Shown: positions 20,485-29,522, counted from the stretch's first letter. The stretch is DNA of 64,000 nt from G964291335 sp964291335 (GCA_964291335.2 OZ219748.1:124001-188000); one strand, 5' to 3'. The notes: generated from the letters alone by a model not told the origin. Numbers and translations: made by a program.

Positions 20485-21348
20485 ATGCCCCGGTTTCGTT
20501 TACTGGTTTGTTTGGCGCACCCGGACGATGAGGCGTTTCCGGTAGGTGGCGCACTGGCCGCCCACGCCGGGCGCGGGGTGGAAATCCGTTTAATCACCGC
20601 CACCCTGGGTGAAGAGGGGGAAATCCGGCAGCCGGGGTCTGCTGCGCCCGAAACTCTGGGGGCAGTGCGCCGGCGCGAACTGGCGCGGGCAGTTGCCATA
20701 CTGGGCCTTAAGGACCATATCGTTTTGCACTACCGGGATTCAGGAATGGCCGGCGCCGAGCCTAACCGTCATCCCGGGGCTTTTATGAATGCGCCGGCTG
20801 CCGTAATAGTAGAACGCCTGGTGGAGGAAATCCGCCGGTTTCGTCCTCAGGTCGTGCTGACTTTTGACCCGGATGGATTGTATGGACATCCGGATCACAT
20901 TGCCATTCATCGGCATGCCACTGAAGCCTTTAGGTTAGCTGCGGACCCGGCATTCTTCCCGCAACACTTCATCAACGGGGTTACTGCCTACGCTCCGCAG
21001 CGCCTTTTCTACAGCGCGCGGCCGCGGTACTTCAGACTGGAGTGGGCCCAAACCCTGCGAGCGGAAGGCATAGATTTCCCGCTGCCTAACCCGGAGCGCG
21101 CCAACGATGGCGCCCCGCCTGAGAGTATTAACCTGGAAACGGACGTTTCCGGCCAGCTATCCATTAAGATGGGGTGTATTCTCAGTCATCGCACCCAGAT
21201 TGCAGCCGATTGGCCTTACGACCGGGTGTCTCTGAAGGCGGCTAACCGCATTCTGGGACGGGAATACTACATCCGGGCCTGGCCGCCAGCGACAGCGGGG
21301 GAACAAGTGCCGGATGACTTCTTCCAGGGGCTGGACCCGGAAAGTTAG
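20485..21348 (+). CDS. LmbE/PIG-L family deacetylase (second copy, MshB-like)
   Basis: About 287 aa. The zinc motif AHPDDEAFPVGG is at the N-terminus and the second metal motif is FDPDGLYGHPDHIAIH near residue 135, which is the pattern of mycothiol/bacillithiol-type N-acetylglucosaminyl deacetylases. A low-molecular-weight thiol role is possible but no thiol ligase gene is nearby. ATG at 20485 chosen for the family N-terminus, with GGAGGA about ten bases ahead. A TTG at 20467 overlaps that ribosome site and is less likely. Confidence 0.88.
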   Translation: MPRFRLLVCLAHPDDEAFPVGGALAAHAGRGVEIRLITATLGEEGEIRQPGSAAPETLGAVRRRELARAVAILGLKDHIVLHYRDSGMAGAEPNRHPGAFMNAPAAVIVERLVEEIRRFRPQVVLTFDPDGLYGHPDHIAIHRHATEAFRLAADPAFFPQHFINGVTAYAPQRLFYSARPRYFRLEWAQTLRAEGIDFPLPNPERANDGAPPESINLETDVSGQLSIKMGCILSHRTQIAADWPYDRVSLKAANRILGREYYIRAWPPATAGEQVPDDFFQGLDPES

Positions 21349-21373
21349 CCGGCGTACCCCGTTTGCCCTTGCT

Positions 21374-22465
21374 TTACTGGACCTCCCGGAGTTGTGGAGC
21401 CACCTCTTCGGCGTAAAGTTGGACCGAGTTCAGAACCTGCGCCACGGTCAGCCCGCCGCCGACGTTAGGTTCCATAATGATACCGTCCAGGCCCAGGCGA
21501 TCGCGCAGCTGGGTTAACTTTTCCACTACCGTATCGGGGCTGCCATAGGCCAGTCGGTCTTTAAGCAGGTCATCGTAAGTAACATTAGCCAGCCGTTCTG
21601 CCCGTTCTCGACGTTCTTCAGAAATCGTGGTGCCGGCCTGGCCTGCCGAGACGCCGAATAGTGACCCCAGCCGGCGGTAGGAACGCATGGTGCTTTCTTC
21701 AGGGACCGAACGCCCCAAATCGTCATTTTCCGCCACATATATCGGCACTCGCAGAAATACTTCACCCTTGCCGGCGTGGCCGGCTTCCTCCCGCCCCTGC
21801 CAATACAGATTCATATGCTCGGCCACCTCGTGCACATCAAAGCCGCGCAAGCCGGAGATTACTGCGTGTCCGCTGCGCCCTACCTGCGGAAAGGTATCCC
21901 TGGTGGTAGCGGCTACCCGTACCGGCGGATGGGGTTTCTGAACAGGTTTGGGCAGCACGCACAATTCGTTGCAGCTATAAAACTCCCCTTCATGGGAAAA
22001 GCGTTCCTCGGTCCAGGCCTTGAGAATAATGTCCAGCGATTCCTGGAAACGAGCCCGGCTTTCGGCATAGGGTATCCCGTAACCGTCGTATGACCGGGGA
22101 AAGCCGCTGCGGCCTACGCCGAACTCCAGTCGGCCCTGGCTCACCTGGTCAACCGTTGCCGCCTCCTCGGCCAGGCGAACCGGGTGGCACAGAGGCAGAA
22201 CGCTGACGCCGGTGCCGATGCGAACGTTGCTGGTTCGCCCAGCGATGGCGCTGGCCATGACCAGGGGTACGGAAACCACCGACGGAATGCCGGCTCCCAT
22301 CGGATCGCCGGGCCGCCGGGGCGCGGCGAAATGCCGCTCCGCCAGCCAGACGCCGTCCAGTCCATACTTGTCGGCGGTTTCTGCCATAGCAAAGGCTTCA
22401 GCAAACGCCTCTTCCTGGGTTACTCCCGACCGGTAATCGCATTCCATAACCAGCCCGACATGCAT
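21374..22465 (-). CDS. LLM-class flavin-dependent oxidoreductase
   Basis: 363 aa luciferase-like TIM barrel. MHVGLVMECDYRSG start, GLDGVWLAERHFAAPRR, SNVRIGTGVSVLPLCHPVRL, EEAATVDQVSQGRLEFGVGR and the phosphate/flavin-binding RVAATTRDTF segment match flavin- or F420-using monooxygenases of this superfamily. Distinct from the F420-type protein at 2492-3514. GGGAGG lies just before the ATG. It ends the minus-strand run that includes acyl-CoA dehydrogenases. Substrate unknown. Confidence 0.87.
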   Translation of the reverse strand: MHVGLVMECDYRSGVTQEEAFAEAFAMAETADKYGLDGVWLAERHFAAPRRPGDPMGAGIPSVVSVPLVMASAIAGRTSNVRIGTGVSVLPLCHPVRLAEEAATVDQVSQGRLEFGVGRSGFPRSYDGYGIPYAESRARFQESLDIILKAWTEERFSHEGEFYSCNELCVLPKPVQKPHPPVRVAATTRDTFPQVGRSGHAVISGLRGFDVHEVAEHMNLYWQGREEAGHAGKGEVFLRVPIYVAENDDLGRSVPEESTMRSYRRLGSLFGVSAGQAGTTISEERRERAERLANVTYDDLLKDRLAYGSPDTVVEKLTQLRDRLGLDGIIMEPNVGGGLTVAQVLNSVQLYAEEVAPQLREVQ

Positions 22466-22486
22466 TTTCCTGCCTCCCTGGTTGTC

Positions 22487-22898
22487 TCAGTTTAAGACCT
22501 GCTGTGCCGCTGCTCGACCGTATTCGTTGGCCGGGTTGCGGTAAATCGAATGGTAACGCCCGCCATCAGCCGCCGGGTTTCCCCCCCGGGTTGAGACTCA
22601 ATAATCAGCGCCGGCCCCTGGATTCGATAATATATAGCTCCGACACCCGCTTTGTCCCCGTGCCAGGCGAACCGCAGCCTGTCCAGGCTGACCTCTATTT
22701 CGGAAAGGCGCTCTCTGGCGCTGACATTGGGCAACAGCCCTACCCAGAGAGCGGTAATGTCCAGCAGTTGTCGTTGAGCTTCATCATCCCATTGGCTTAC
22801 TGCTGCGCCTTCCAGTGGGAGGGTAACGCTGTCATTGCCGGCGCCGGCCCAGGTTTCCCGGGGGCGTTCCCCAATGGCGGCGGCTTGCTGTGCCGTGG
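22487..22898 (-). pseudogene. DUF3500 remnant, frameshifted and without a start
   Basis: Only the C-terminal third of a DUF3500-type protein is present: RQLLDITALWVGLLPN, RLRFAWHGDKAGVGAIYYRI and QGPALIIESQPGG. After a run of seven G (22587-22581 on this strand) the familiar ending continues only in a different frame as GGRYHSIYRNPANEYGRAAA, stopping at 22487; eight G would restore it. The unshifted frame runs to 22492 with no family similarity. No ATG, GTG or TTG start was seen after the upstream YHS gene ends at 22899. Either a decayed gene fragment or, for the frameshift alone, a homopolymer sequencing error. Confidence 0.7.
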
Positions 22899-23099
22899 CT
22901 ACTGGCCCAGGTAATCCGCGGGCGCTGCCAGAAACCTGGTGCGGCAGTCCAGGCCGCAGAAATAATACCACTGGCCGTTGTGAAAGCTGCGAGTGCCCTG
23001 CTGTGGGTCAACTTCAGAGGCGCCGTGCATGGTCTGGCCGGTCTGAGCCCGGGCTTCTGCCTCGTCAATTTCCTTGTTGCATACCGGATCCTTGGCCAT
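22899..23099 (-). CDS. YHS-domain protein
   Basis: 66 aa. Starts MAKDPVCNKEIDE and contains QWYYFCGLDCRTRFLAAPAD, the YHS metal-binding pattern (D-P-V-C then Y-x-F-C) found alone or attached to copper ATPases and other metal proteins. GGAGAAG lies ahead of the ATG. Sits between the acyl-CoA dehydrogenase gene and the DUF3500 remnant on the same strand. Confidence 0.9.
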   Translation of the reverse strand: MAKDPVCNKEIDEAEARAQTGQTMHGASEVDPQQGTRSFHNGQWYYFCGLDCRTRFLAAPADYLGQ

Positions 23100-23199
23100 A
23101 ACGTTCTTCTCCTGGCGGTTGACAATTAACTTTTCGGTGAACCGGCAGCGGGAACCCTGCGCCCCGGCTGAAGGCCGGCAAAGAACCGGAGACGGTCAA

Positions 23200-24375
23200 T
23201 CAGGCTGCCGACTCCAGGTTCATTCCCAATCTGACCCGGCCGGGCTGGTCCAATAACGCCTGGGCAATGCGGGCCCGGTGTTCAAAACTGGTTCCCAAAC
23301 GCATAGTCCAGGCGGTAACCCGACGGAACCAGAGGTGCAGGTCAAACTCCATCATAAAGCCCATGCCGCCGTGCAGCACTTGAGAAGAGCGGACTACCGC
23401 CTCGCATTTATCGTTGCAGAAGGCCTTGGCCTGGGATACTTCCACCGAAGCGGGCAGCCCCTGGGCCAGCTTCCACAGGGCTTCGTAGGTAAGCAACTGG
23501 CCTCCGTCCACCCACAAAATCATGTCGGCGCAGATGTGCTGAATGGACTGAAAGGCGGCGATAGGACGGCCAAAGGCCACGCGGTTTTTGGCATACTCAA
23601 TACCCAACTCGGCATCCTTGCGGGCTGCCCCCACCATTTGAGCGCAGAGCAGGGCGGTTCCCCGATCCAGCATTCGCCGGGCAATAGGCCAACCCGCATG
23701 CAATGGCCCCACCAGGCTGCTTTGAGGAACCCTTACTTGTTCGAAACTGACCTTGCTTTGCTTGTCTTTGGCCAAGGTGGTCAGAGGGGTGTGGGAAACG
23801 CCGGGGCTGTTGGTATCCACCAGGAAAAGAGATATGCCGTCGCCGGCATCGGAAGCTGGAGCGGTTCGCCCGGCAACGAGACATTTCCCCGAGGCGTTGA
23901 AGTTATCTACGAACATCTTCACGCCGGTCAGGAGGAAGTCGTCGCCATCAGGCACCGCCGCAGCGGTAATTGCCTCGGGCCGCAGACGCGGGTCTTGCTC
24001 CTGAAAAGCCCAGGTCAACACCAGGTCCCCTCGGCAAACCCGGGGCAGCAATTCCTGTTTCTGTTCCGGGCTGCCAGCGTCGGCAATGGTCAAGGCGGCA
24101 ACTGCGCTGGAGTGGAAGGGTACTGGGGCAATAGCTCGGCCAAGCTCTTCACTCACCAACCCCAGGTAGGTGAGGGGCAGCCCCTGGCCGCCGTATTCTT
24201 CGGGGAGGGATATACCCAGCCAACCCAGGTCGGCCAGCTTTTGCCAAAGTTCCGGGGGATACCCCAAATCATCCTTTTCCATTTCCCGGGCCAGTCGGGG
24301 CGGGCATTCCGCCTCCAGGAACTCCCGGGCCAGGTTTTTCACCATCTGTTCTTCTTCGTTAGGCAGAACGTCCAT
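23200..24375 (-). CDS. Acyl-CoA dehydrogenase family protein (first)
   Basis: 391 aa, full length. FAD enzyme that oxidises acyl-CoA thioesters and passes electrons to ETF. LGWLGISLPEEYGGQGLPLT, LTWAFQEQDPRLRP (FAD/substrate loop) and the C-terminal SQVLHGGMGFMMEFDLHLWF (FAD-binding helix) are diagnostic. Divergent at the position of the catalytic base, so substrate cannot be deduced. Forms a tandem with the paralogue at 24491-25693 and lies downstream of the fused ETF gene, its likely electron acceptor. The two may form a heteromeric enzyme, as in steroid-side-chain degraders, but that is inference. Confidence 0.92.
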   Translation of the reverse strand: MDVLPNEEEQMVKNLAREFLEAECPPRLAREMEKDDLGYPPELWQKLADLGWLGISLPEEYGGQGLPLTYLGLVSEELGRAIAPVPFHSSAVAALTIADAGSPEQKQELLPRVCRGDLVLTWAFQEQDPRLRPEAITAAAVPDGDDFLLTGVKMFVDNFNASGKCLVAGRTAPASDAGDGISLFLVDTNSPGVSHTPLTTLAKDKQSKVSFEQVRVPQSSLVGPLHAGWPIARRMLDRGTALLCAQMVGAARKDAELGIEYAKNRVAFGRPIAAFQSIQHICADMILWVDGGQLLTYEALWKLAQGLPASVEVSQAKAFCNDKCEAVVRSSQVLHGGMGFMMEFDLHLWFRRVTAWTMRLGTSFEHRARIAQALLDQPGRVRLGMNLESAA

Positions 24376-24447
24376 TCCGATCCTTTTAGCTCGCCGGGTA
24401 ATTATTTACGGAAAGCAGGCTTTGCAGCCCCCGGCGACGATTTAGCG

Positions 24448-24473
24448 CCGGCCTCCGCCGGAGTGAAGGCCGG
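24448..24473. other. Hairpin between the two acyl-CoA dehydrogenase genes
   Basis: CCGGCCT (24448-24454) pairs with AGGCCGG (24467-24473). On the plus strand it is followed by GCATTTTTG but no plus-strand gene ends here. In the minus-strand mRNA it may protect or separate the two cistrons. Confidence 0.35.
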
Positions 24474-24490
24474 GCATTTTTGACGGGTTA

Positions 24491-25693
24491 TTAACTGCGG
24501 GGCATGCCCAGCCCGCGGCGGGCAATCTGGTCCCGCATTACCTGAGTGCTGCCGTGGTTAATGCCAGACTGGAAAGAACCCATCAGGTTGTGGGCGAAGA
24601 CGCCATCTTCAACAGCTTCCTCGGAACCGTTAAGCAGCTGGGCGTAGGGGCCCAGAATCTGGGCGATAGTTTCAGTAGTGCGCACGCCATGTTCCGGGGC
24701 AAACACCTTTTCCGCCGAGCCTTCGTAGGTGAAGCTGCCCCCTTGTTCCACCAGGGACATACTGCGCATGGTCATTAACCGGCAAACCTGGGCCTCAATC
24801 CACAACTCGGCAATGCGGTCGCGAACCGATGGGTCTTCGGCCGGGTTAAAGCCGCCCAGCCGGTTTTCCTTGACATAATTGACAATGTCCTCGTCCCGCT
24901 GCACTGAAATCAGGTAGCGGCTGGCGCCGACCCGGTCCAGGTTGAGCCCCATAGCGCCCACGTACCAGCCCATGTTTTCCTCGCCCAGCATAGTAGCGGC
25001 CGGAACGCGTACATCCTCAAAGAAAACCTCATTGGTGCGGGCATCGCCATAAGTCGTTCCGGCGGGGGCTGGCGGGTCGTTCTGAATTGTCCACAGAGGG
25101 CGGACGGTAATTCCCGGCGTGTCTATCGGGATCAGGAAAATGGAAATACCACGGTGCTTGGGCGCTTCCGGGTCGGTTCGGGCCATCAGGTAAATATGGC
25201 TGGCGTAGTGGGCTGCGGTAGTGAACATTTTCTGCCCGTTGATTACGTAGTCATCGCCATCCCGCACTGCCCGGCATTGCAAACTGGCCAGGTCGGCGCC
25301 GGCCTGGGGTTCGGTGAAACCCAGGGCAAAGGAAATTTCACCCCGAATCAGGCCGGGCAGAAAGTACTGCTTCTGCTCTTCGGTCCCGGCCGCCAGGATT
25401 GCCGGCGCCCCGCTGCCTGCTCCCCCCACCGTAATGCCCACCCGGGCAAATTCCTCTTCAACTATATACTGGTCAATGCGGCTGCCATCCTGCCCGCCAT
25501 ACTCTTTGGGCCAGCTGATACCGACCCAGCCTCTTTCGCCTAACAGTCGGTACATTTCCCGCACCCGGGGCCCGCGGCGCCGAATGCCCAGTTCTTCGAT
25601 TTCCTGCCGGACTTCTTCGGTAATATGTCCCTGGATAAACTGCTGAACTTCCTGCCGCAGTTTTTCCTGCTCCGGAGTATAAGCAAAGTCCAT
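24491..25693 (-). CDS. Acyl-CoA dehydrogenase family protein (second)
   Basis: 400 aa. MDFAYTPEQEKLRQEVQQF start, WPKEYGGQDGSRIDQYIVEE, FALGFTEPQAGADLASLQ (FAD/substrate binding) and DYVINGQKMFTTAAHYASHI are typical. About the size and type of the FadE subunits found in pairs. The ATG at 25693 is chosen because GAGGTAA lies nine bases ahead. Downstream of the ETF gene and upstream of the first dehydrogenase gene on the same strand. Confidence 0.94.
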   Translation of the reverse strand: MDFAYTPEQEKLRQEVQQFIQGHITEEVRQEIEELGIRRRGPRVREMYRLLGERGWVGISWPKEYGGQDGSRIDQYIVEEEFARVGITVGGAGSGAPAILAAGTEEQKQYFLPGLIRGEISFALGFTEPQAGADLASLQCRAVRDGDDYVINGQKMFTTAAHYASHIYLMARTDPEAPKHRGISIFLIPIDTPGITVRPLWTIQNDPPAPAGTTYGDARTNEVFFEDVRVPAATMLGEENMGWYVGAMGLNLDRVGASRYLISVQRDEDIVNYVKENRLGGFNPAEDPSVRDRIAELWIEAQVCRLMTMRSMSLVEQGGSFTYEGSAEKVFAPEHGVRTTETIAQILGPYAQLLNGSEEAVEDGVFAHNLMGSFQSGINHGSTQVMRDQIARRGLGMPRS

Positions 25694-25701
25694 TATCTTA
25701 C

Positions 25702-25792
25702 CTCGCTGCAACCGCAAAGCCGCAAATTCAATGTAGCTGGTCGTGGGGCAGTTTGCCGCCTTCCGGGTTCAGCTCGCTGCAACCGCAAAGCC
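25702..25792. repeat. 20-bp direct repeat, two copies 71 bp apart, upstream of an acyl-CoA dehydrogenase gene
   Basis: CTCGCTGCAACCGCAAAGCC occurs at 25702-25721 and 25773-25792, and both are followed a few bases on by TGTAGCT. The first copy abuts the ribosome site of the gene starting at 25693. Could be a duplicated operator or a simple tandem duplication. Confidence 0.65.
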
Positions 25793-25886
25793 AACTGTAG
25801 CTCTGCCGGCTCTTTACGCTCGCGGTGGAGAAGGGCGGTGGCCCCCTGCTGAACGCCCATTATATTACGTCAGTCGGGCGATGTCA

Positions 25887-27725
25887 TCAAACCCCGGTCA
25901 GCATCGGTTGCAGCGCTTCAATCAAGGGCGGCAGATATTCCTGCCAGTCGCCTACAATACCGTAATCGGCGGCCTTGAAGATGGGGTGTCGGCGGTTGTT
26001 GTTTACCGCAATGATTACGCCGGCCTTCTGAATGCCCACGGTGTGGTCAAAAACTCCCCGTATGCCCACAGCCAGATATACCCTGGGAGCAATGGTTCGG
26101 CCGCTGATACCCACCTGCATTTGGTGGGGCAGCCAGCCGGCATGAACTACGCTGCGCGTAGTGGCGATGTTGGCCCCGACCTGGTCCGCCAGCTTCCGGA
26201 TTTGCGGCAGGTTTTCCGGCCCGCCGATGCCCATACCCACGCTCAAAACCACCTGGGCCTGGCTCAGGGCAACACCGCCGGTATCCGCTTCATGGTGGGT
26301 TTCCAGCACGTTAATGTCGGCGCCGGCGAAAGTTGGCGCAGGAAGGGCTTCCAGCCGGGCCCCGGCGCTTTCTTCCGGTGAAACCGGGTTCAGCAGCCCC
26401 GGACGCAGGGTAACCATGTTGGGCCTGGTTCTGGAGAGGATAGGAGCAATGACGTTTCCGCCCAACGCCGGTTTGAGCTGCACCAGCCGGCCAGTGTCAT
26501 CAATTTCCAGGTCGATGGCATCGCCGGTCAGCCCCAGGCTCAGGCGGGCGGCAATGCGGGAAGCCAGGTCTCGGCCGTCGGCAGTGGCGGCGAACAGCAC
26601 GGCGTAAGGCGTTTCCCTTTTGATCGCCTCGGACATTGCATTGGCTACGCCCCGACTGCATACCGGCCCCAGCTCAGTGTTGTCCAGAGTCAGCACCCGG
26701 TCGGCTCCGTACGCTGCCAGAGTGTGGCCGGTTTCCTGGTCGGCACTGCCGATTAGCACGGCTACTACCTGGCTTCGGGTAATGGCGGAAAGCTCCCGAG
26801 CCTTGCCCAGCAGCTCCAGAGTTACCCGCCGCAGGCTTCCCTGGGCAGTCTCGGCCATAACCCAAAGGCTATGGCTGCGTTCATCGGGAAAACGGACTGT
26901 ATTTGGGGAGGCTTCGTCGCTGCTCGGGTTGTGCGCCAGGGAAGCCAGATGTTCCCGCAGGCGGTCGGCCACCAGTTGCGCCGCAGCCTGCGGTGTTGCC
27001 CCTTCAATCATCTCTCCCAGGCGTGTTGGTTCCACCAGCCGGATATCCTCTACCCAGGTAGGGGAACCGGCCAGGCCGAACTGAGACGGGTCATCGGAAA
27101 GCTGGGCGCAGGACAGCTCCGCCACCGGCTTTTCCTGAGCCGCTGCCATTTGCTGTCGGTTGGCGAAGGTCTCGGCGGCAACCCCTTCGGTAACACAGAC
27201 CAGAGCGGGCAGGGGCGCCTCAATCAGCTGGTGGCCTTCGTCGGTTATGCGCTCGGCAACAATGCAGTTGGTTTCGGGGCGCAGCGTCAGCTTGCGTACT
27301 TGGCTGATATGGGGCAGGCCCAATAGTTCAGCCAGCTCAGGCCCCACCTGCCCGGTTTCCGCATCGTTGCTGTTGCGTCCGCAGATAACCAGGTCGGGTT
27401 GCTCCCGCTGCAAGGCCAGGGCGAGGGCGCGGGCCGTGGCCAGAGTATCTGAGCCGGCCAAAGCCCGGTCGGTCAGCAAAACCGCCCGGTCCGCGCCCAG
27501 GGCCAGGCAGGTAACAAGGCCTTCCCGGGCCTGCGGCGGCCCCATGGACAAGGCAACCACTTCGTCCTCCGGCGATTGCTTCAACTCCACAGCCCGCACC
27601 AGGCCCAGAGCGTCGAAGGGGTTAACTTCCGAAGGAACGCCCTCCCGGACAATGGTCTTTTGCTCGTAGTCAAAGGTTATGCGAGACACCACCGGAACAT
27701 ATTTGACACAGACGGCCATTTTCAT
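25887..27725 (-). CDS. Electron transfer flavoprotein, beta and alpha subunits fused
   Basis: 612 aa. Residues 1-~250 are EtfB-like (MAVCVKYVPVVSRITFDYEQ, NPFDALGLVRAVELK, GRNSNDAETGQVGPELAELL). Residues ~285-612 are EtfA-like (LWVMAETAQGSLRRVTLELL, then the FAD-binding block SGRTIAPRVYLAVGIRGVFD and NNNRRHPIFKAADYGIVGDW). ETF normally consists of two proteins; here one chain carries beta then alpha. It should collect electrons from the two acyl-CoA dehydrogenases encoded immediately downstream and hand them to the quinone pool. ATG at 27725. Confidence 0.93.
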   Translation of the reverse strand: MKMAVCVKYVPVVSRITFDYEQKTIVREGVPSEVNPFDALGLVRAVELKQSPEDEVVALSMGPPQAREGLVTCLALGADRAVLLTDRALAGSDTLATARALALALQREQPDLVICGRNSNDAETGQVGPELAELLGLPHISQVRKLTLRPETNCIVAERITDEGHQLIEAPLPALVCVTEGVAAETFANRQQMAAAQEKPVAELSCAQLSDDPSQFGLAGSPTWVEDIRLVEPTRLGEMIEGATPQAAAQLVADRLREHLASLAHNPSSDEASPNTVRFPDERSHSLWVMAETAQGSLRRVTLELLGKARELSAITRSQVVAVLIGSADQETGHTLAAYGADRVLTLDNTELGPVCSRGVANAMSEAIKRETPYAVLFAATADGRDLASRIAARLSLGLTGDAIDLEIDDTGRLVQLKPALGGNVIAPILSRTRPNMVTLRPGLLNPVSPEESAGARLEALPAPTFAGADINVLETHHEADTGGVALSQAQVVLSVGMGIGGPENLPQIRKLADQVGANIATTRSVVHAGWLPHQMQVGISGRTIAPRVYLAVGIRGVFDHTVGIQKAGVIIAVNNNRRHPIFKAADYGIVGDWQEYLPPLIEALQPMLTGV

Positions 27726-27749
27726 TGCAGCGCTCCGTCGCGAGGGGTA

Positions 27750-29144
27750 TTAAATGCCGCCGTCTGACGGCTTGGCAAGGTTGGCCGTCAGCCGCCCCCG
27801 AACCTGTTCGGTCAGTTTAATCAGGTTGAGGCTGAAGGCAACCGGGTAGCGGGGCGGGTCGTAAATATGCTGGAACCGGGCAGCAAGGCAATTCAGGTCC
27901 TGCTGCAAATTCTGTCGCAGCTCCTCAATAGCCGGTGCGGGACGGGTGCGCTTTCCCTGTCGCATGACCGTTTGCAGCAAGGGTTCGCCGCCAGGCAGGC
28001 TTTCATCAGCCAACGCTACCACGTCCCGGGCATACTTGCCGTCCGGGCCGGGCCAGCGAAAGACCTGTTTGGCGCCGGGTGGGGATACCTTATCCGGGCT
28101 GAGCTTCATCGCCGGCTGCCGGTTATAGCAGGTTAATTTGTAGGACATATCGGTATATGGGGCATCAGCAGAAACGCTGACCCTGGTGCCAACCCCGAAA
28201 ATATCTATGGGGGCGTCATCTTGCGCCAACCGGTCAATTTCATACTCATCCAGGCCACCGCTGGCTACTATTTGCACATAATCCAGGCCGGCTTCATCCA
28301 GAATGCGCCGCACCTGCCGACTCAGCGCTGCATAATCCCCGGAATCCAGCCGGACGCCGACCAGCCGCTGGCCCCGGTCTTCCATTTCCCGACCTACTGT
28401 TGCGGCATTTCGGGCCCCTTTAACAGTGTCATAGGTATCCAGCAGCAAAATGGTGCGCTGCGGGAAAGCCCGGGCATAGGCTCGGAAGGCATCGATCTCG
28501 GAAGGATAGGCGGTAATCAATGAATGAGCCATAGTGCCGGCTGGCGGGATACCGTAGCGTTGGGCGCCCAGCGCGTTGCTGGTGGACTGGAAGCCGGCGA
28601 GGTAGCCGGCCCGCGCCATCGTCAGCGCCCCATCTACGCCGGGGGAACGCCGGGCGCCAAAGTCGGATACCACCCGTCCCCGGGCGGCGTTAACGCAGCG
28701 TACCGCCTTGGTGGCCTGCAAGCTTTGCCAGTTCAACCGGTTGATAATCAAAGTCTCTACCAGTTGGGCTTCAACCAGCGGAGCGGTTACCTCCAGCGCC
28801 GGCGCGTTGGCAAAGAATATCCGGCCTTCCGCCAGAGCGCGAACGCTGCCGGTGAAACGCACCTTTGACAGGTATTCCAGGAAGGGAACGCTGAACATAG
28901 CGGTCTGCTTCAGATAGGACAGGCTGGCTGCGCCAAACCGGAACTCTTCCAGGTATTGCAGCGTCTCCTCTAACCCGGCGCAAACCAGGAACCCCCGGTT
29001 TGGCGGGTAAGCGCGAAAAAAGAGGCTGAAGGTGGCCGGGGCCAGTTTGCCTTCGTTGAAATAAGTTTGCGCCATAGTAAGTTCGTACAAGTCGGTAAAC
29101 AGGCCCGACTCCGCAGGGGTTACCTGGTAGGCGAACTGACTCAT
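27750..29144 (-). CDS. pncB: Nicotinate phosphoribosyltransferase
   Basis: 464 aa. Makes nicotinate mononucleotide from nicotinate and PRPP (NAD salvage). GLFTDLYELTMAQTYFNEGK at the N-terminus, RGRVVSDFGARRSPGVDGAL, TMAHSLITAYPSE with the catalytic His region, LLLDTYDTVKGARNA and VRLDSGDYAALSRQVRRILD are diagnostic of the long, PncB2-like branch. Has its own promoter (29194-29223) and lies divergent from the SAM-recycling operon. The ETF gene follows after 24 bases and may be read through. Confidence 0.95.
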   Translation of the reverse strand: MSQFAYQVTPAESGLFTDLYELTMAQTYFNEGKLAPATFSLFFRAYPPNRGFLVCAGLEETLQYLEEFRFGAASLSYLKQTAMFSVPFLEYLSKVRFTGSVRALAEGRIFFANAPALEVTAPLVEAQLVETLIINRLNWQSLQATKAVRCVNAARGRVVSDFGARRSPGVDGALTMARAGYLAGFQSTSNALGAQRYGIPPAGTMAHSLITAYPSEIDAFRAYARAFPQRTILLLDTYDTVKGARNAATVGREMEDRGQRLVGVRLDSGDYAALSRQVRRILDEAGLDYVQIVASGGLDEYEIDRLAQDDAPIDIFGVGTRVSVSADAPYTDMSYKLTCYNRQPAMKLSPDKVSPPGAKQVFRWPGPDGKYARDVVALADESLPGGEPLLQTVMRQGKRTRPAPAIEELRQNLQQDLNCLAARFQHIYDPPRYPVAFSLNLIKLTEQVRGRLTANLAKPSDGGI

Positions 29145-29193
29145 AGCAAAAGAGACCGCTGATATTTAGAGGGCTTTCGTTGCAAGCATGGTT

Positions 29194-29223
29194 ATTATCT
29201 TTGGGGCAGCTTAACTCTGTCAA
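29194..29223 (-). promoter_or_regulatory. Promoter of nicotinate phosphoribosyltransferase gene
   Basis: On the minus strand TTGACA (29223-29218), 18-base spacer, GATAAT (29199-29194). The start would lie about 43 bases before the ATG at 29144. Confidence 0.65.
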
Positions 29224-29307
29224 ACCGGAAGCCTTGAATGCAGGAGAAACGCAGCCTTGTTTGGGGTGGCGCGAAACCGGGCCGGCTGACCGCCCCCAGG
29301 CGCCGAT

Positions 29308-29336
29308 TTGACACCGGATGGGGTGTTGGATATTAT
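29308..29336 (+). promoter_or_regulatory. Promoter of the SAM-recycling operon
   Basis: TTGACA (29308-29313), exactly 17-base spacer, TATTAT (29331-29336). The predicted start near 29343 is about 36 bases before the riboswitch aptamer. Confidence 0.75.
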
Positions 29337-29378
29337 TCTCTATAGACATTTGCACAGTTGAATAGATTATCTGGACGC

Positions 29379-29504
29379 CCTTATCCAGAATGGCAGAGGG
29401 AACGGCCCTGAGAAGCCGAGCAACCGGCCGGCGGGATGTGATTATCCCGGGCAAGGTGCTAAATCCGGCGTCTTCCGACTGCTACGGGAGACGAAAGATG
29501 AGGG
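29379..29504 (+). promoter_or_regulatory. SAM-I (S-box) riboswitch aptamer
   Basis: P1 is CCTTATC (29379-29385) pairing with GATGAGG (29497-29503). Inside are the conserved S-box pieces CAGAGGGAACGGCCC, the AGAAGCCGAGCAACC kink-turn/pseudoknot strand and AAGGTGCTAAATCC, in the right order and spacing, ending GACGAAAGATGAGG. Binding S-adenosylmethionine should stabilise P1. Directly upstream of mtnA and a full terminator, so it acts as a transcriptional off-switch for methionine salvage and SAM synthesis genes. Confidence 0.93.
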
Positions 29505-29522
29505 AGCTAAGAGAGTTTTTAC

